From contig JAQJVL010000152.1 of NCBI GenBank assembly GCA_035578905.1, forward strand, positions 868,001 to 932,000: 64,000 nucleotides of DNA, in the 5' to 3' direction. Source of the DNA: Stictocephala bisonia. Taxonomy: Eukaryota > Arthropoda > Insecta > Hemiptera > Membracidae. Each line of letters begins with the position of its first letter. The first letter of the stretch is position 1. The notes under the pieces are model-generated. The model did not search any database and had not been told where the DNA came from. It saw only the letters and a program-made list of their open reading frames with translations. The translations under genes and the position numbers were made by a program. Below are positions 22,350 through 34,499 of the stretch, in pieces.

Positions 22350-22740
22350 TAGTCAAAAGTATGCTGCACATCGGTTTCCTTCAACTTACAGACCTTTGAA
22401 GTCAGACGCCAGACGCTGTTTGAGGCAAATATCTCGATAACCAGAAAAAAAATGCTGATCTTGTTGACCACCCAACTAAAGGGACATGTGCTGGGTATCA
22501 CGTGGGATAGTCAACATTATGCTGTACTGGTTTCCTTTGACTTACAGGCCTTAAGTCAGAAGCCAGATGCTGTTTGAGATTAGCTCCATGGCAAATATCT
22601 CGAAAACAAGATAATAAAAAACCATCCAATTCACCATTCAACTAAAGTCACATGTGCTGGGTATCACGTGGTACATTCAAAAGTTTTTTGCACTTGTATT
22701 TTCCATGAACTTTAGGCCACTGAAATCAGACCTTAGCCGT
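22350..22740. repeat. About 160-bp tandem repeat, 2.4 copies
   Basis: Units begin near 22350, 22508 and 22672. Shared blocks are 'tttccttcaacttacaggcc', 'caaatatctcga' and 'catgtgctgggtatcacgtg'. Confidence 0.85.
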
Positions 22741-22770
22741 TGATATCATTTCTGACGGAAAGTTTTTTAA

Positions 22771-23413
22771 CACATTAGCGCCGATTTGGGCCTCTACTAA
22801 TCGGCCCATTGGTCATTCAACAGGGACGACGTAGATTACATATGGCCCATGTTTCATATTACTTCTGGCCGCCATGGGGCTCCAAAGGCCCATGCATGAA
22901 TTTAATTTGAATGGGTGTTTGTTGCCGTGACGGCTGATTAGAATCACTTTCGTTAACATTAAGCGGCTATCTAGAATACACATAGAGATGAAAAAAAGTA
23001 TTACTTAGAGAAATATTAGTTTATTATTAATTAAATTTGTAAAATATTGTCAAAAGGTTAAACATTCTTTTTCTAATGCCTTTTACTGAAACAATCTAGA
23101 CATAACGTTGGATTTTCAGGACTGTTGGTACAGAAAGTATTTACTATGGACGCAGCCGCATGGGCCTCTAATGGCACACGATATTGTAATATGTTCTTCC
23201 AATAGGCCGACGTGGGCCACTAGAGGCCCATGATAAAGTGTGAAAAAAACACCAAGAAATGTTTATTTTAACTTTTAAACTATTATGTGTTACGTAACTC
23301 ATCAGAATACATACTTTTTAACAAAAATATAAAAATCGGTTTATTGACATAACACTTGTAAAATGCACACATGAAGTAAAAAGATCAGCAAAATGGCAGT
23401 CGGCGCGAACGTG
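22771..23413. mobile_element. TTAA MITE in MCCC2 intron 1
   Basis: TTAA at 22767-22770 and 23414-23417. Ends are CACATTAGCGCCGA and the complement of CACGTTCGCGCCGA. The subterminal regions are rich in GGCCC/GGGCC palindromic blocks (e.g. GGGCCTCTA, AGAGGCCCAT). No coding frame. The ends resemble those of the TTAA elements at 500-1118 and 6054-7432. Confidence 0.85.
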
Positions 23414-23531
23414 TTAATACCAAAACATTAGATAACTAACCAGGCAATAAACTATCTTACTAAAGATATACTGTGTCATTTCAGCTGTATATATTAAATA
23501 TTAGACACTTTAAACGTAGTAAGTCACTTAC

Positions 23532-23687
23532 CTGTTTGTTAGCTGATGTAAGGTTATGTTTATTGGCCACACATCTGGTGAATTTTGGAGAACTTAACTT
23601 TAAATTGGGTGACATAAGTTTGGTTACTTTACTTCCCTGGCATAGCTCTTCTGTGTAGAATACAGCTTTTATCTTAAAAACTATCAT
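23532..23687 (-). CDS. MCCC2: MCCC2 exon 1 (start and N-terminus)
   Basis: Starts at ATG (23685-23687) and runs 52 codons to a GTAAGT donor, leaving phase 0. The protein begins MIVFKIKAVFYTEELCQGSK and ends CVANKHNLTSANKQ, joining ENYSEM of exon 2; the human protein has a YQENYKQM junction at the same point. Family N-termini are poorly conserved and serve as mitochondrial import signals. This one is basic with few acidic residues, which fits. The start is the only ATG before the conserved join apart from an internal Met at residue 25. Exon structure is seen; the import role is inferred. Confidence 0.75.
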
Positions 23688-23992
23688 TTAATTAATAGTT
23701 TGCGTTTTAAAAAAAAATGTTCCTGAGTTCCACAAAAAATATCATATTCTCCCTTAGAATTACCCCTTTCTGGATTGAAATAAAGTAACTTACAGGCCAG
23801 TTTCACACTCATTACACTTGGTCATTATTCTTAAATCATCATTTATTTATTCACTCAATGGTAAACCCATGATTGTAAAATAATTACAAGAAATTGACTA
23901 GGCCTACTATCAGTACAATAATTTAAAAAAATAAATAAACTGAAAGAAATCTAGCTCTTTAATTTCATCATTTATTGAGCCATGACTAGGTC

Positions 23993-24175
23993 CTAGTTTG
24001 TGTAACGCTTAAATTTCCTAAATGTTGTCAGTTGTTTACCAGTTTTAAAATGTTTTACCTTAAATTGTGCTGAGCTTTTATCCGGTTCACTACCTATTTG
24101 AATGCCAAATTGTCTTATAAGTAAATCGGTCTTGCATCTAAATCGTCGAATTTCTTTAATTTTGGAAAGAAGCAT
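23993..24175 (-). CDS. Unrecognised small basic reading frame
   Basis: A 60-codon frame from ATG (24173-24175), lying 306 bp upstream of MCCC2 exon 1 on the same strand. The product would be very basic (MLLSKIKEIRRFRCKTDLL at the start, FRKFKRYTN at the end). I do not recognise it. It could be chance, an upstream frame in the MCCC2 leader, or the end of a small gene. No splice sites were identified. Confidence 0.15.
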   Translation of the reverse strand: MLLSKIKEIRRFRCKTDLLIRQFGIQIGSEPDKSSAQFKVKHFKTGKQLTTFRKFKRYTN

Positions 24176-24229
24176 TGTAGAATTTCTAACCTTTCTACGC
24201 TCGGTTGTGTAAGCATCACACAACGATAC

Positions 24230-27200
24230 TATTTAGGTTACTTATTATCATTATCATAGAAGGCTATAACAAAAACAAACAAATGTTATCTAGAAGCGAA
24301 AGAGACAACCTCAACCCATTATGCTTATCACTACTATCAGAAAACAATTCCAAATGTAATTTGCGTTTGTTTACATAATTTGAGAATGTCAACGTCGTTT
24401 TCAGTGTTGTTCGACCACTCTGAGCAAATTACCCTCAGCTTCTACAAAAATTACCTTCTTCAAGGGCAAATTATCTTCAGACAAATCAAAATAAATGCCT
24501 TAACTGTCCTGTTTCAACTCAGAATACAAATATATGCATTAAGGACTATGTTTTGAGCAATGTATGATGGTGTTTATATTATTTAGAATATTAGGTTCCA
24601 TAAATAAATTCTGTATTTTTTTCTGAAAATAGGTCTATGCCTTAATTACAAATTAATAATTCTGAAGCAAAAAGACAACCTGAATAGATAAATTAGCGAT
24701 ATTTTACAACCTACATATTATACATAATAGGAACTAATTTCATTAGCTATTATGAGAGATTTTTCATTATGTTAGAAAAGATTTTTTCCAATATTCAGAG
24801 GGTATTTCAGTAATACTAATGTCTACAATCATCTTCTAGACTCGTTTTTTTTTTTTTTTTTTTTTTTTACTCTTTGTCTGATTGTTGAGGGCCCAAGATA
24901 TTTTTCAGTATTATGAACGTATGAATACTGTGAACTAGGCTTTTGATGACATCATTAGACTAGGCAGTCTTTACATTAATATATCGACGTACTTAAAACT
25001 TCAGTCTGAAAAGTCAAATCTTGTTTTATTCTCAGTAACAATTCCTACATACAAATTTAAACAATTGATGAAAGTCTATCTTTGAGAATTTATATAATTT
25101 CTTAGTCAGACGTAATTGCAATCAGTTATGACTTGAAATTGACATCAAAAATTGCGTCAAATGGTCAATTCAAATGGAAATAAAACTAATAAAGTTCCGT
25201 TTCCATTTGATTTGAAATGGAAAGATTTCGTTTAGACTTTAGAACCATACAAAAAGATTGTAAATTAAACAACAGGCACTTGCATTGAAAGACAACTATT
25301 GGCAACACAGAGTAACAATTGCGTAAGCTTCAATAGTTAGTAGTATTGATTAGAATGTTTAAATTATATATTCACTAATCATTGTTAGTAGTGACATATC
25401 CAGAATACACTTTGTCAAAAGAATCACAGCATGAGTAGTCATAACATTTTGTATATTGGAAAAACTTCAAAATTATAATGAATTACACATTTTTACCATC
25501 AAAGAACTCATACCCCCAACCAGTGAAATTACCCTCGAAAAGGGTAATTACCCTCGAATTTCCCAACGTTGGTTTTTCAATTTACCACTATTTTTCTGAA
25601 ATGATCAGCTGACATTAAATCGGGTAGTATCTGTGAACGAGTTTTTCAAAGACTGCTTGCATATTTTAAATGCATTTGCACGTATATACTATAACAAATT
25701 CAAAAGATAAGTTACTTCATTCATATTTAGACTTAATACTTGTAATATATAGTTGGAAAAAGCATTTTTTTTTTTCAGGATCATATGTTGCATATTTTAA
25801 CAAAAGTATAATATGTTTCATTTTACTTTCCATGCTAATGCAGCTCTGCCAAGGGGGGGGGGGGAGGTGACAGATTCAAAATTGCATCAGGTAATCACTT
25901 TGGGCCCCGTAGGAAACTCTAAAATCCTGAGAATTGTTGAGGCCCCAAAATTTTTTCAACATAAAAATATTACTAATACTAATATGTTCCTTAAATGGGA
26001 CAACTTTTATTTATTTGATTAAATATTGCTTCAAAATGCTTTAGATAGATACTGTATTTTAAAAAATCTTAATTGAATTACGAAATTAAGCTCCCTTTAC
26101 TTTCTCTTTTACAGTAGAAGCCGCTATGACACACTCCGGGCTAACGTTTCAATCGTATACACGCACACTATACCGTCGCGTCCACGCCAGACCACCGCGT
26201 CTGCAAGACAGTGACAAACCTACCCATACTGACCCAGTCATTATGGTCTCATAGCATTTTTTTTTCGTGTTTTGGGTATTGTGTGTGTGTGTGGTGGAAG
26301 GTTAGTTTCGATTGAATATAATCTTGTTTATAGTGTTTATGTTGTTTTATATAGTCAGTATAATGTGTAACAATTATACAATATTAATATTATATAAAAT
26401 CTTCCAATTCTTTGTTGGTTCAATGTCACAATTTCACCTTTCTGAAGTAGCTGAGTTAAGGATTTTATATAAGTAGACCTACTATCCGGTATTTTTTTAC
26501 TGTTTTGGAAGTTTGTATGATCAGCCATTTTTAAGATTACAAGGGTTTACAAAAATTACAACAAAACATTTTGTAAAAAAGTAAAAATTCTAGAATTAGA
26601 ACAGACTACAAAAACTAACTTTCTTCACATGTAGTTAAAGTTTCACTGACTTATCTTTAGTATTTTTTGTTTTAAAAAATTTTGAACTTGAGCTTTACTC
26701 CAAAAATGCTAAAGCTATTGGGTTCTTGTGTATTCTACCCACTATAAAAATTCTTAGTCTTCAAAAAAATATGTAAGTTATATGATATTACGTAAAATTA
26801 AATAAGCTAAATTTTTGTGTTCAACACAATGTAATTTGATGAGTATTTATTTTGTAGCAGAGGTTCAAACTCGAGTAAATTGCATTATGAATCCGACAAT
26901 AATGACATAATAAGATTTGGGGTTTTGTTATTAAGGAGTTATCTTAGTAACACGAGGACTACATTCGTTGTTAACGAATAGTGCAACATTATAACCGATG
27001 TATTCTGATGCTGATGATATTTGTACGCCCATTCTTGATTATTCTAAATAAAGCTCCGTTCTACCAGTTTTAAGAATAATGGCCCTGCTCTTTGGGTACA
27101 TTTAGACATTAAGTCTTTAGATCTTTTAGTGTTAATAGGACCTCATTGTAAAACAGATAGTTTAACGAGATACAGCACTGGCAGGTTTGTCCAATGTCAA

Positions 27201-27719
27201 TATTTTCTAAAAAGCCAGCCAATTCAGAAACTACTAACAGGTGCTGGGTGGTATAGAGTAGGGAAATGGTAGCCCAATTTTGCCTTCCATATTGTATTTC
27301 TTAGAATAAAAATAGCCAGCGCTCCAAATTTGTCAATGGAGATGTAAAAGGCAATTGGGGATATACCCATCACAAAGTAAAAAGTAATGAGTTACAAACC
27401 CCATTGCAAATTACATTAAAAAGGAAATATCTCCCAAAAACTTTCAAAGATTAGAATTATTCTATTCATGAAACATTATGGAAGACAATTCGTAGAGCAG
27501 TTGTTTTAAGTTTGGCTGAGAGAAACCTTCTTTCAGAGGATGTTATTCTACCAAGGATAAAGATGGTTGTGTGCTTATTCTATCAACCTTAAAGCTTGTG
27601 GATACGTACAATAGCGCAGTCCGAGATCTCTAGTCAGTGACCAGACTAAGAGCTGGCGGCAAAATAATGTAAACACACTATCCATCTGGCAAACCCAACA
27701 TGAATTTGTAAAGTTTAAA
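24230..27719. other. Intergenic stretch upstream of MCCC2
   Basis: AT-rich DNA with no recognised gene. It contains a poly-T tract (about 24845-24868), a small palindrome AATTACCCTCGAAAAGGGTAATT near 25530-25555, related AATTACCCTC motifs near 24428, and a poly-G run at about 25853-25866. Confidence 0.4.
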
Positions 27720-27874
27720 GGGGTTATCGAAGAACTTTAACAATATTACACATGTACTCAAAGAAATAAACTTGGTGGTAATATTAAAAACCGTTATTTT
27801 CACTATTGGACAGTCTTAGTTCAATGCAAGTGCAACGTACATGAGTAGCATTGTTAAATTTCTTCGATAACCCC
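27720..27874. mobile_element. 155-bp MITE with long inverted ends
   Basis: Left end GGGGTTATCGAAGAACTTTA; the right end is the complement of GGGGTTATCGAAGAAATTTA. The match continues to about 38 bp (through CATGTAC). No target duplication is obvious, so the superfamily is unclear. Confidence 0.75.
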
Positions 27875-28508
27875 TCGATTCATCACAGCTTAACAATAAA
27901 CATATAGCTTTGTAAAAGTAAATGGATGGCAGTTCATTGCCGATGATACGACGTCACCCTGGTTTTCCTAACATCGACGTCGGATTTAAATTGTATATTC
28001 CACAAATAATGATAAATTACATACAATTAAAAAAATAAAGGTGGAATTAATCAACTACTTCTTCCAGTAATTGTGGTTGATTAATTCAGTCCTTAGCTCA
28101 CTGTTTGCTTGTTAGCTCATGGCTCTCTGCAGCCTTATAACGGCCCATACACTACACGTGCTTTGCATTTCCTGCCATTTTTTATTTTGACGCGCCATGT
28201 TTAGCTTGGCACACCGTGCGCCACACACTGTAAATGGAGTTCGCTTTGTGACGTGCTAAAGTCGGTGTTCAACTGATTTTTGTATCAACACGATCAGGCA
28301 TGTATGTATTAACGAAAAATAAAAATTTAGCAGTTTTTCGATTGGTACGATACATGAGATAGCAATGTGAAACAGAAGAGGAGGCAAATATGGACTAAAC
28401 ATTTGCTGAATACGAAAGAAAAGTATTCTGACATGCGAACCAACTAAAAACGAATCAAAAGATTTAATAGATTGGTGAACCTTCTTATGATCGCTTGAGG
28501 AAAGTAAC
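27875..28508. other. Spacer before the 44-bp satellite
   Basis: No gene or clear repeat recognised. Confidence 0.4.
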
Positions 28509-30942
28509 AGTTTGTAGTACTACTGTTTAGTCACATGCTCGGAGTCTGCACCAGTTTGTAGTAATACTGTTTAGTCACATGTTCGGAGTCTGCAACAGTT
28601 TGTAGTAGTACTGTTTAGTCACATGCTCGGAGTCTGCACCAGTTTGTAGTACTACTGTTTAGTCACATGCTCGGAGTCTGCGCCAGTTTGTAGTACTACT
28701 GTTTAGTCACATGCTCGGAGTCTGCACCAGTTTGTAGTACTACTGTTTAGTCACATGCTCGGAGTCTGCGCCAGTTTTTAGTACTACTGTTTAGTCACAT
28801 GCTCGGTCTGCGCCAGTTTGTAGTACTACTGTTTAGTCACATGCTCGGAGTCTGCGCCAGTTTGTAGTACTACTGTTTAGTCACATGCTCGGAGTCTGCG
28901 CCAGTTTGTAGTACTACTGTTTAGTCACATGCTCGGAGTCTGCACCAGTTTGTAGTACTACTGTTTAGTCACATGTTCGGAGTCTGCACCAGTTTGTAGT
29001 ACTACTGTTTAGTCACATGCTCGGAGTCTGCACCAGTTTGTAGTACTACTGTTTAGTCACATGTTCGGAGTCTGCGCCAGTTTGTAGTACTACTGTTTAG
29101 TGACATGCTCGGAGTCTGCACCAGTTTGTAGTACTACTGTTTAGTCACATGCTCTAAGTCTGCGCCAGTTTGTAGTACTACTGTTTAGTCACATGCTCTA
29201 AGTCTGCGCCAGTTTGTAGTACTACTGTTTAGTCACATGCTTGGAGTCTGCGCCAGTTTGTAGTACTACTGTTTAGTCACATGTTCGGAGTCTGCGCCAG
29301 TTTGTAGTACTACTGTTTAGTCACATGCACGGAGTCTGCGCCAGTTTGTAGTACTACTGTTTAGTCACATGCTCGGAGTCTGCGCCAGTTTGTAGTACTA
29401 CTGTTTAGTCACATGCTCGAGTCTGCGCCAGTTTGTAGTACTACTGTTTAGTCACATGCTCGGAGTCTGCGCCAGTTTGTAGTACTACTGTTTAGTCACA
29501 TGCTGGGAGTCTGCGCCAGTTTGTAGTACTACTGTTTAGTCACATGCTCGGAGTCTGCGCCAGTTTGTAGTACTACTGTTTAGTCACATGCTGGGAGTCT
29601 GCGCCAGTTTGTAGTACTACTGTTTAGTCACATGCTCGGAGTCTGCGCCAGTTTGTAGTACTACTGTTTAGTCACATGCTCGGAGTCTGCGCCAGTTTGT
29701 AGTACTACTGTTTAGTCACATGCTCGGAGTCTGCGCCAGTTTGTAGTACTACTGTTTAGTCACGTGCTCGGAGTCTGCGCCAGTTTGTAGTACTACTGTT
29801 TAGTCACATGCTCGGAGTCTGCGCCAGTTTGTAGTACTACTGTTTAGTCACATGCTCGGAGTCTGCGCCAGTTTGTAGTACTACTGATTAGTCACATGCT
29901 CGGAGTCTGCGCCAGTTTGTAGTACTACTGTTTAGTCACATGCTCGGAGTCTGCGCCAGTTTGTAGTACTATTGTTTAGTCACATGCTCTGAGTCTGCTC
30001 CAGTTTGTAGTACTACTGTTTAGTCACATGCTCTGAGTCTGCGCCAGTTTGTAGTACTACTGTTTAGTCACATGCTCGGAGTCTGCGCCAGTTTGTAGTA
30101 CTATTGATTAGTCACATGCTCGGAGTCTGCGCCAGTTTGTAGTACTACTGTTTAGTCACATGCTCGGAGTCTGCGCCAGTTTGTAGTACTACTGTTTAGT
30201 CACATGCTCGGAGTCTGCGCCAGTTTGTAGTACTACTGTTTAGTCACATGCTCTGAGTCTGCGCCAGTTTGTAGTACTGTACTACTGTTTAGTCACATGC
30301 TCGGAGTCTGCGCCAGTTTGTAGTACTATTGTTTAGTCACATGCTCTGAGTCTGCGCCAGTTTGTAGTACTACTGTTTAGTCACATGGTCGGAGTCTGCG
30401 CCAGTTTGTAGTACTATTGTTTAGTCACATGCTCGGAGTCTGCGCCAGTTTGTAGTACTACTGTTTAGTCACATGCTCTGAGTCTGCGCCAGTTTGTAGT
30501 ACTGTACTACTGTTTAGTCACATGCTCTGAGTCTGCGCCAGTTTGTAGTACTGTACTACTGTTTAGTCACATGCTCTGAGTCTGCGCCAGTTTGTAGTAC
30601 TACTGTTTAGTCACATGCTCGGAGTCTGCGCCAGTTTGTAGTACTATTGTTTAGTCACATGCTCGGAGTCTGCGCCAGTTTGTAGTACTACTGTTTAGTC
30701 ACATGCTCGGAGTCTGCGCCAGTTTGTAGTACTATTGATTAGTCACATGCTCGGAGTCTGCGCCAGTTTGTAGTACTACTGTTTAGTCACATGCTCGGAG
30801 TCTGCGCCAGTTTGTAGTACTACTGTTTCGTCACATGCTCTAAGTCTGCGCCAGTTTGTAGTACTACTGTTTCGTCACATGCTCGGAGTCTGCGCCAGTT
30901 TGTAGTACTATTGTTTAGTCACATGCTCTGAGTCTGCGCCCG
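28509..30942. repeat. 44-bp satellite, about 55 units
   Basis: A highly homogeneous head-to-tail array with a 44-bp period. Each unit contains CGCCAGTTTGTAGTACTACT followed by GTTTAGTCACATGCTCGGAG and TCTG. GTAGTACTAC is a 10-bp palindrome. Variants cluster: CACCAG units are commoner at the left, and GCTCTGAG and TATTG units at the right. At least three right-hand units carry an inserted GTACTA duplication (AGTACTGTACTACTG). Units share no unique spacers, so it is a satellite and not CRISPR. Confidence 0.97.
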
Positions 30943-31011
30943 TTTCAGATTTTATACTCTCGTTAACCTTGTCATGTTTTCTTCTTAAATTTCCTCTAAT
31001 TATATCAATTT

Positions 31012-31449
31012 TCATCTTAGAACAAAGTCAACGTTGAAATCAGGTACGAAAGTTCTAAACAACTTCACTAGATCTAGGTACACATTTTGTTTCAAACTTT
31101 TATTCGAATAATAACTAACTATATGTAAAAAAAATCTGAAGGTAACATCATCCTTTTTTTGTTTGTGATCCTCAGAGTTTACATGGAAAACCAAACTAGA
31201 CTTTTCGATAGGCTTTTCAAATACCTCACACATTACCAATTCCGTGGAATATGAATGTATTATCACCTTTCGTTTATGAACCTTCGAATTTGCATGTGAG
31301 GACAATCTAGACTTTTCAATAGGTTTTTTGCATACCCAACACATAATCGATTCTGGAGATGGTTTAATTCCATGACGTTTGAGGCTACTGCGTTGCATAG
31401 TATTAGTGTTACACTTCTTGAGTTTACTGTGCCTAAGAATATTACTCAT
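31012..31449 (-). CDS. Possible small protein with C2H2/U1-like zinc-finger repeats
   Basis: A 145-codon frame from ATG (31447-31449) to TGA (31012-31014), the longest non-repeat open frame in this region. Residues 37-62 read CWVCKKPIEKSRLSSHANSK then VHKRK, with Cys37, Cys40, His52 and His58 spaced C-x2-C-x11-H-x5-H as in U1-type zinc fingers. About 37 residues later a second copy, MCEVFEKPIEKSSLVFHVNS then EDHKQK, has lost the second Cys (Phe instead), so only one finger could bind zinc. The rest is basic then hydrophobic with no known domain. Its stop is 70 bp from the 44-bp satellite. It may be a lineage-specific gene, an exon of one, or a transposon-derived frame. No function assigned. 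Confidence 0.4.
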   Translation of the reverse strand: MSNILRHSKLKKCNTNTMQRSSLKRHGIKPSPESIMCWVCKKPIEKSRLSSHANSKVHKRKVIIHSYSTELVMCEVFEKPIEKSSLVFHVNSEDHKQKKDDVTFRFFLHIVSYYSNKSLKQNVYLDLVKLFRTFVPDFNVDFVLR

Positions 31450-31949
31450 TACAAACAACAGTGATTTCTATCAGCTTGGGAGGTCAACAACAATTTGGGA
31501 GAAAGGAAGACTGATCACTCATTGTAAAAACACATGCAAGAATCCCTTGCTGGAGCGCGCGAAATACAACATCACAGCTCGCGGCGCGAGACTGGCCGAC
31601 CAGTGTTTTCACTTAAAGCTCACGCAGTTTCCCCTCTAAATACCAGCATTTCCTCTTTTCCGCCTCAATTTAAAATATCCTCCCCTGGAGTTGCTTCTAG
31701 TAATATACTATACCTAGCTTAATATTAACAAAGACCTTTTATTATATCTATTAGACATTCTATTAGTTCTATTATATTATATTAGTTAAAGTAGAAGGTC
31801 TATGATAATACACCGTATTTACATCTTATAATTAATTATTACATACTCTTGAATGGTTATATAAACATAAAGTGTAGAAATAATTTTACTGTATATCAAA
31901 TAATAACTATTATATTAGGTGATACCTCAAGCTAAAGTTAACTGTGTTC
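31450..31949. other. Upstream flank of the zinc-finger frame
   Basis: A GC-richer patch at 31550-31610 (GAGCGCGCGAAAT, CTCGCGGCGCGAGACTGGCC) contains a short palindrome CTCGCGGCGCGAG. It would lie just upstream of the minus-strand frame and could be its promoter or leader. Otherwise nothing recognised. Confidence 0.3.
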
Positions 31950-32275
31950 TACATGGACACTACTAGAGAAGTCTGGGGTATCCATGTTGGGTGGCAGTCA
32001 AGGTCCGGATGTTGTGTAGGGAGGAGATGTGAGTCTAAAGCTTGTCAAATAGCTGAAAACCAGACCAATACTACGTGGTTCGGATTCCACGTAATGCTGT
32101 AGGTATAGTTGCCCTGGCTGTTGGATAAATAAATAGTAAATGTTTAGCTAAGTAGATCTCAGACAATAACAATGGCTACATTCATTCATCTACACTCATC
32201 ACACTCATTAGCCCCTTATATTCGCCCATAACCCAACGATCGGCGTCTTTGAAATGAATAATAAAATAAAGTAAA
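31950..32275 (+). mobile_element. SINE copy, family 2
   Basis: Contains 'ggacactactagagaagtc', a B-box-like GTGGTTCGGATTCCAC and the conserved tail block TATTCGCCCATAACCCAACG-ATCGGCGTC, followed by GAATAATAAAATAAAG. Shared with 12600-12875; the tail is shared with 58190-58245. Confidence 0.7.
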
Positions 32276-32480
32276 TAGGGCTAATTACCGAGCTAACTAG
32301 TAATTTGTGTAGTAAATATATATTACTTATTTTATAATAGTTTATTACTCCGTGCACTTTGTACATGAGTAGTTAACGGCTGCCACACCTGAGCTAAACA
32401 TAATTTTGTTTTGGTGACAGTTGCAGACGCTAATATACTTCCGATTTTGAATAAGAACTAATAACCTGATTGTAAAATAT

Positions 32481-33793
32481 GTCAAACTCATGTCACACTG
32501 GACCCTCGAGGATAAGACAGGGGAGCGGCTCAAGGTCAGGCGTTCCACTTTCGCAGTTGGGCGATTTCCTGGCTGACAGTTTGGTATGTTTTTGACAGGC
32601 GCTCCATTGTCGCTCACCCTTAAAAACATTCTGTTATAGTTCTAAAGAAGTGGATATAACTAAAGGTCACTCCCTAATTGGAAAACCTTTAATTACTGTA
32701 TATCCAGGATAGGTCCTCAAGGTAACCCATGGAAAGGAAGGAGCCTAGGGCAATTTCCAAAAAGCTTAATTTTGTACAACTATTGCCATTTAATGTAGAG
32801 TGGACCTTTTATGGTCGGAGTTGTAGCAATATGTTCTTCTTATAAAAATCTTTAATTTGATACACAAATTGATCTATTTTTCTCTTTAAAATATTTTTCT
32901 GACTCCTCGGAGACAGGATGGGAGGATGCCCTGGTGTAATAAACTACTGACATTTGTTTTAAAAACAATTTTTAGGCAGAGTATCGATGTTCTAAAAGTT
33001 ATTGCTTTAATACAAAGGCTCAAAAAACTCAAACTAATCAATATTGTTTATCAAGCTCAAGTTTCTAACTTTAAATTATAGCAATTTTGGCTATTGTGAT
33101 ACTTTAGAGATCAGGTTTTTGGCATTGTGTTCTACCAATAGAAACCTTTATCATGATATGTATCTCAACCTATGCTCTAATTAAATTTTTTTTCTGTCTT
33201 CGTGTGGATCTTCTCCAGTACGAAAAAAATTCGATATTTGCTTCAAAAAGTAGATATTTAAGAATGGTATGCATGTGTAAAGTGTAATTGCTTTATCTGC
33301 AATGGTTTAAAATATATAATGTTGTCTCTAGACTTTTGGTATATTGTACAAGCATGGCTTTTAATAACATTTATTTCAATTAACTATCTATTCATGGTTG
33401 AACAATTAGTAATCTTGAGGTTAAATGATTGTTATTATTAAATTTTATCATTATTAACTTGGGTTAACACAAGTCCAATGACGTGCCTAACATAAAATGC
33501 TTTACAAATGCTTGAAGAAATCTTATTGGAAGATCTAAAATCCTATTGCTCATCACAATGTTTTTCCTATCCCTACTAAAAAAAATAATATTTATTAGTC
33601 AAAAATGTATCAAGCAGAGCAAACTTTATTTATTTATTTTTTTTTTTTTGTTCGAAACCAAAATAATTCACTGATATAAAATCACAATGCCACATTTCAC
33701 TCAATAAGGACTATCTGTTGACCATTGACAAAATGTCATCATATTTAAATAAACTATACAAAACAGTAATTTTAAAAGACAAATTAAAATATT
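32481..33793 (+). mobile_element. Left arm of a 7.3-kb inverted structure (repeat family X)
   Basis: About 1313 bp that are the reverse complement, with few changes, of 38480-39785. It starts GTCAAACTCATGTCACACTG, runs through CAGGCGTTCCACTTTCGCAG and ends AAAAGACAAATTAAAATATT. No coding capacity was recognised. Partial copies of the same family occur at 41340-41990, 42540-43060 and 55660-56380. The family has no recognised superfamily. Confidence 0.85.
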
Positions 33794-34499
33794 ACTTCTC
33801 AGCGTGAATGTTATGAATTGTAGATTCCCCTCAAGTTAAGTTTGCTCAAAGTGGAAACTCTGTGGGCCACACACACTATAGCATGTTGCCACAACGGTAC
33901 GTTGTGCTTGCAAGGCGTGCAATGAACGTATAGTGTAGTAGGTAGGGTATGGGTCGCTTACATATTGATTAATAACGGGTGATCTTGTACAGTATTACAA
34001 CAAACTAGAATAAAAATAATAAATTAACAACTAGAAAAACAAGAATGGTACTGTACTTACTACTAATGATAAAAAAACAAATAAATACTAACATTGTGCT
34101 TATATTTCAAATAAAAATAACAAAACAAAGGAAAAATAGCTGACCCATAAAATATATAATTTAATATAAACAATAAAACAAAAGGTGATTGAAAAGTATG
34201 AAAATTAAGTTGTCTACATTATATCATTTAAACGCCTACATAGGCTAACTATCACAAATTGTAATAATATAATTTATTTAACCTAAAATTGTCTGGTATT
34301 GAAAATGCAAAATAGTTCATCGGATTGCAATAAATGAAACTTCGTTAAAATTAAAAAGCCACTTTCTTACTCCTGAAAAAAAAAAACTTGTATATTTGGA
34401 CCTTACTTTTCGTCATTGCTTCTGAATTCATGGCGAACCCGGTTCAGCCCCTGTTGCCACTTCTGGTATTTAAAGTTTTGTAAATAAATAAATGCTGTA
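33794..34499. other. Spacer inside the inverted structure
   Basis: AT-rich. A short segment at 33870-33945 has CACACACTATAGC at one side and CGTATAGTGTAGT at the other, possibly a tiny MITE. Confidence 0.3.

Noticed and set aside
27060..27600. Possible old coding sequence (fragments such as LTGAGWYRVGKW)
   Set aside because: No continuous frame and no family recognised; could be chance.
28509..30942. CRISPR-like array
   Set aside because: Units are contiguous 44-bp repeats with no unique spacers, in an animal genome; it is a satellite.
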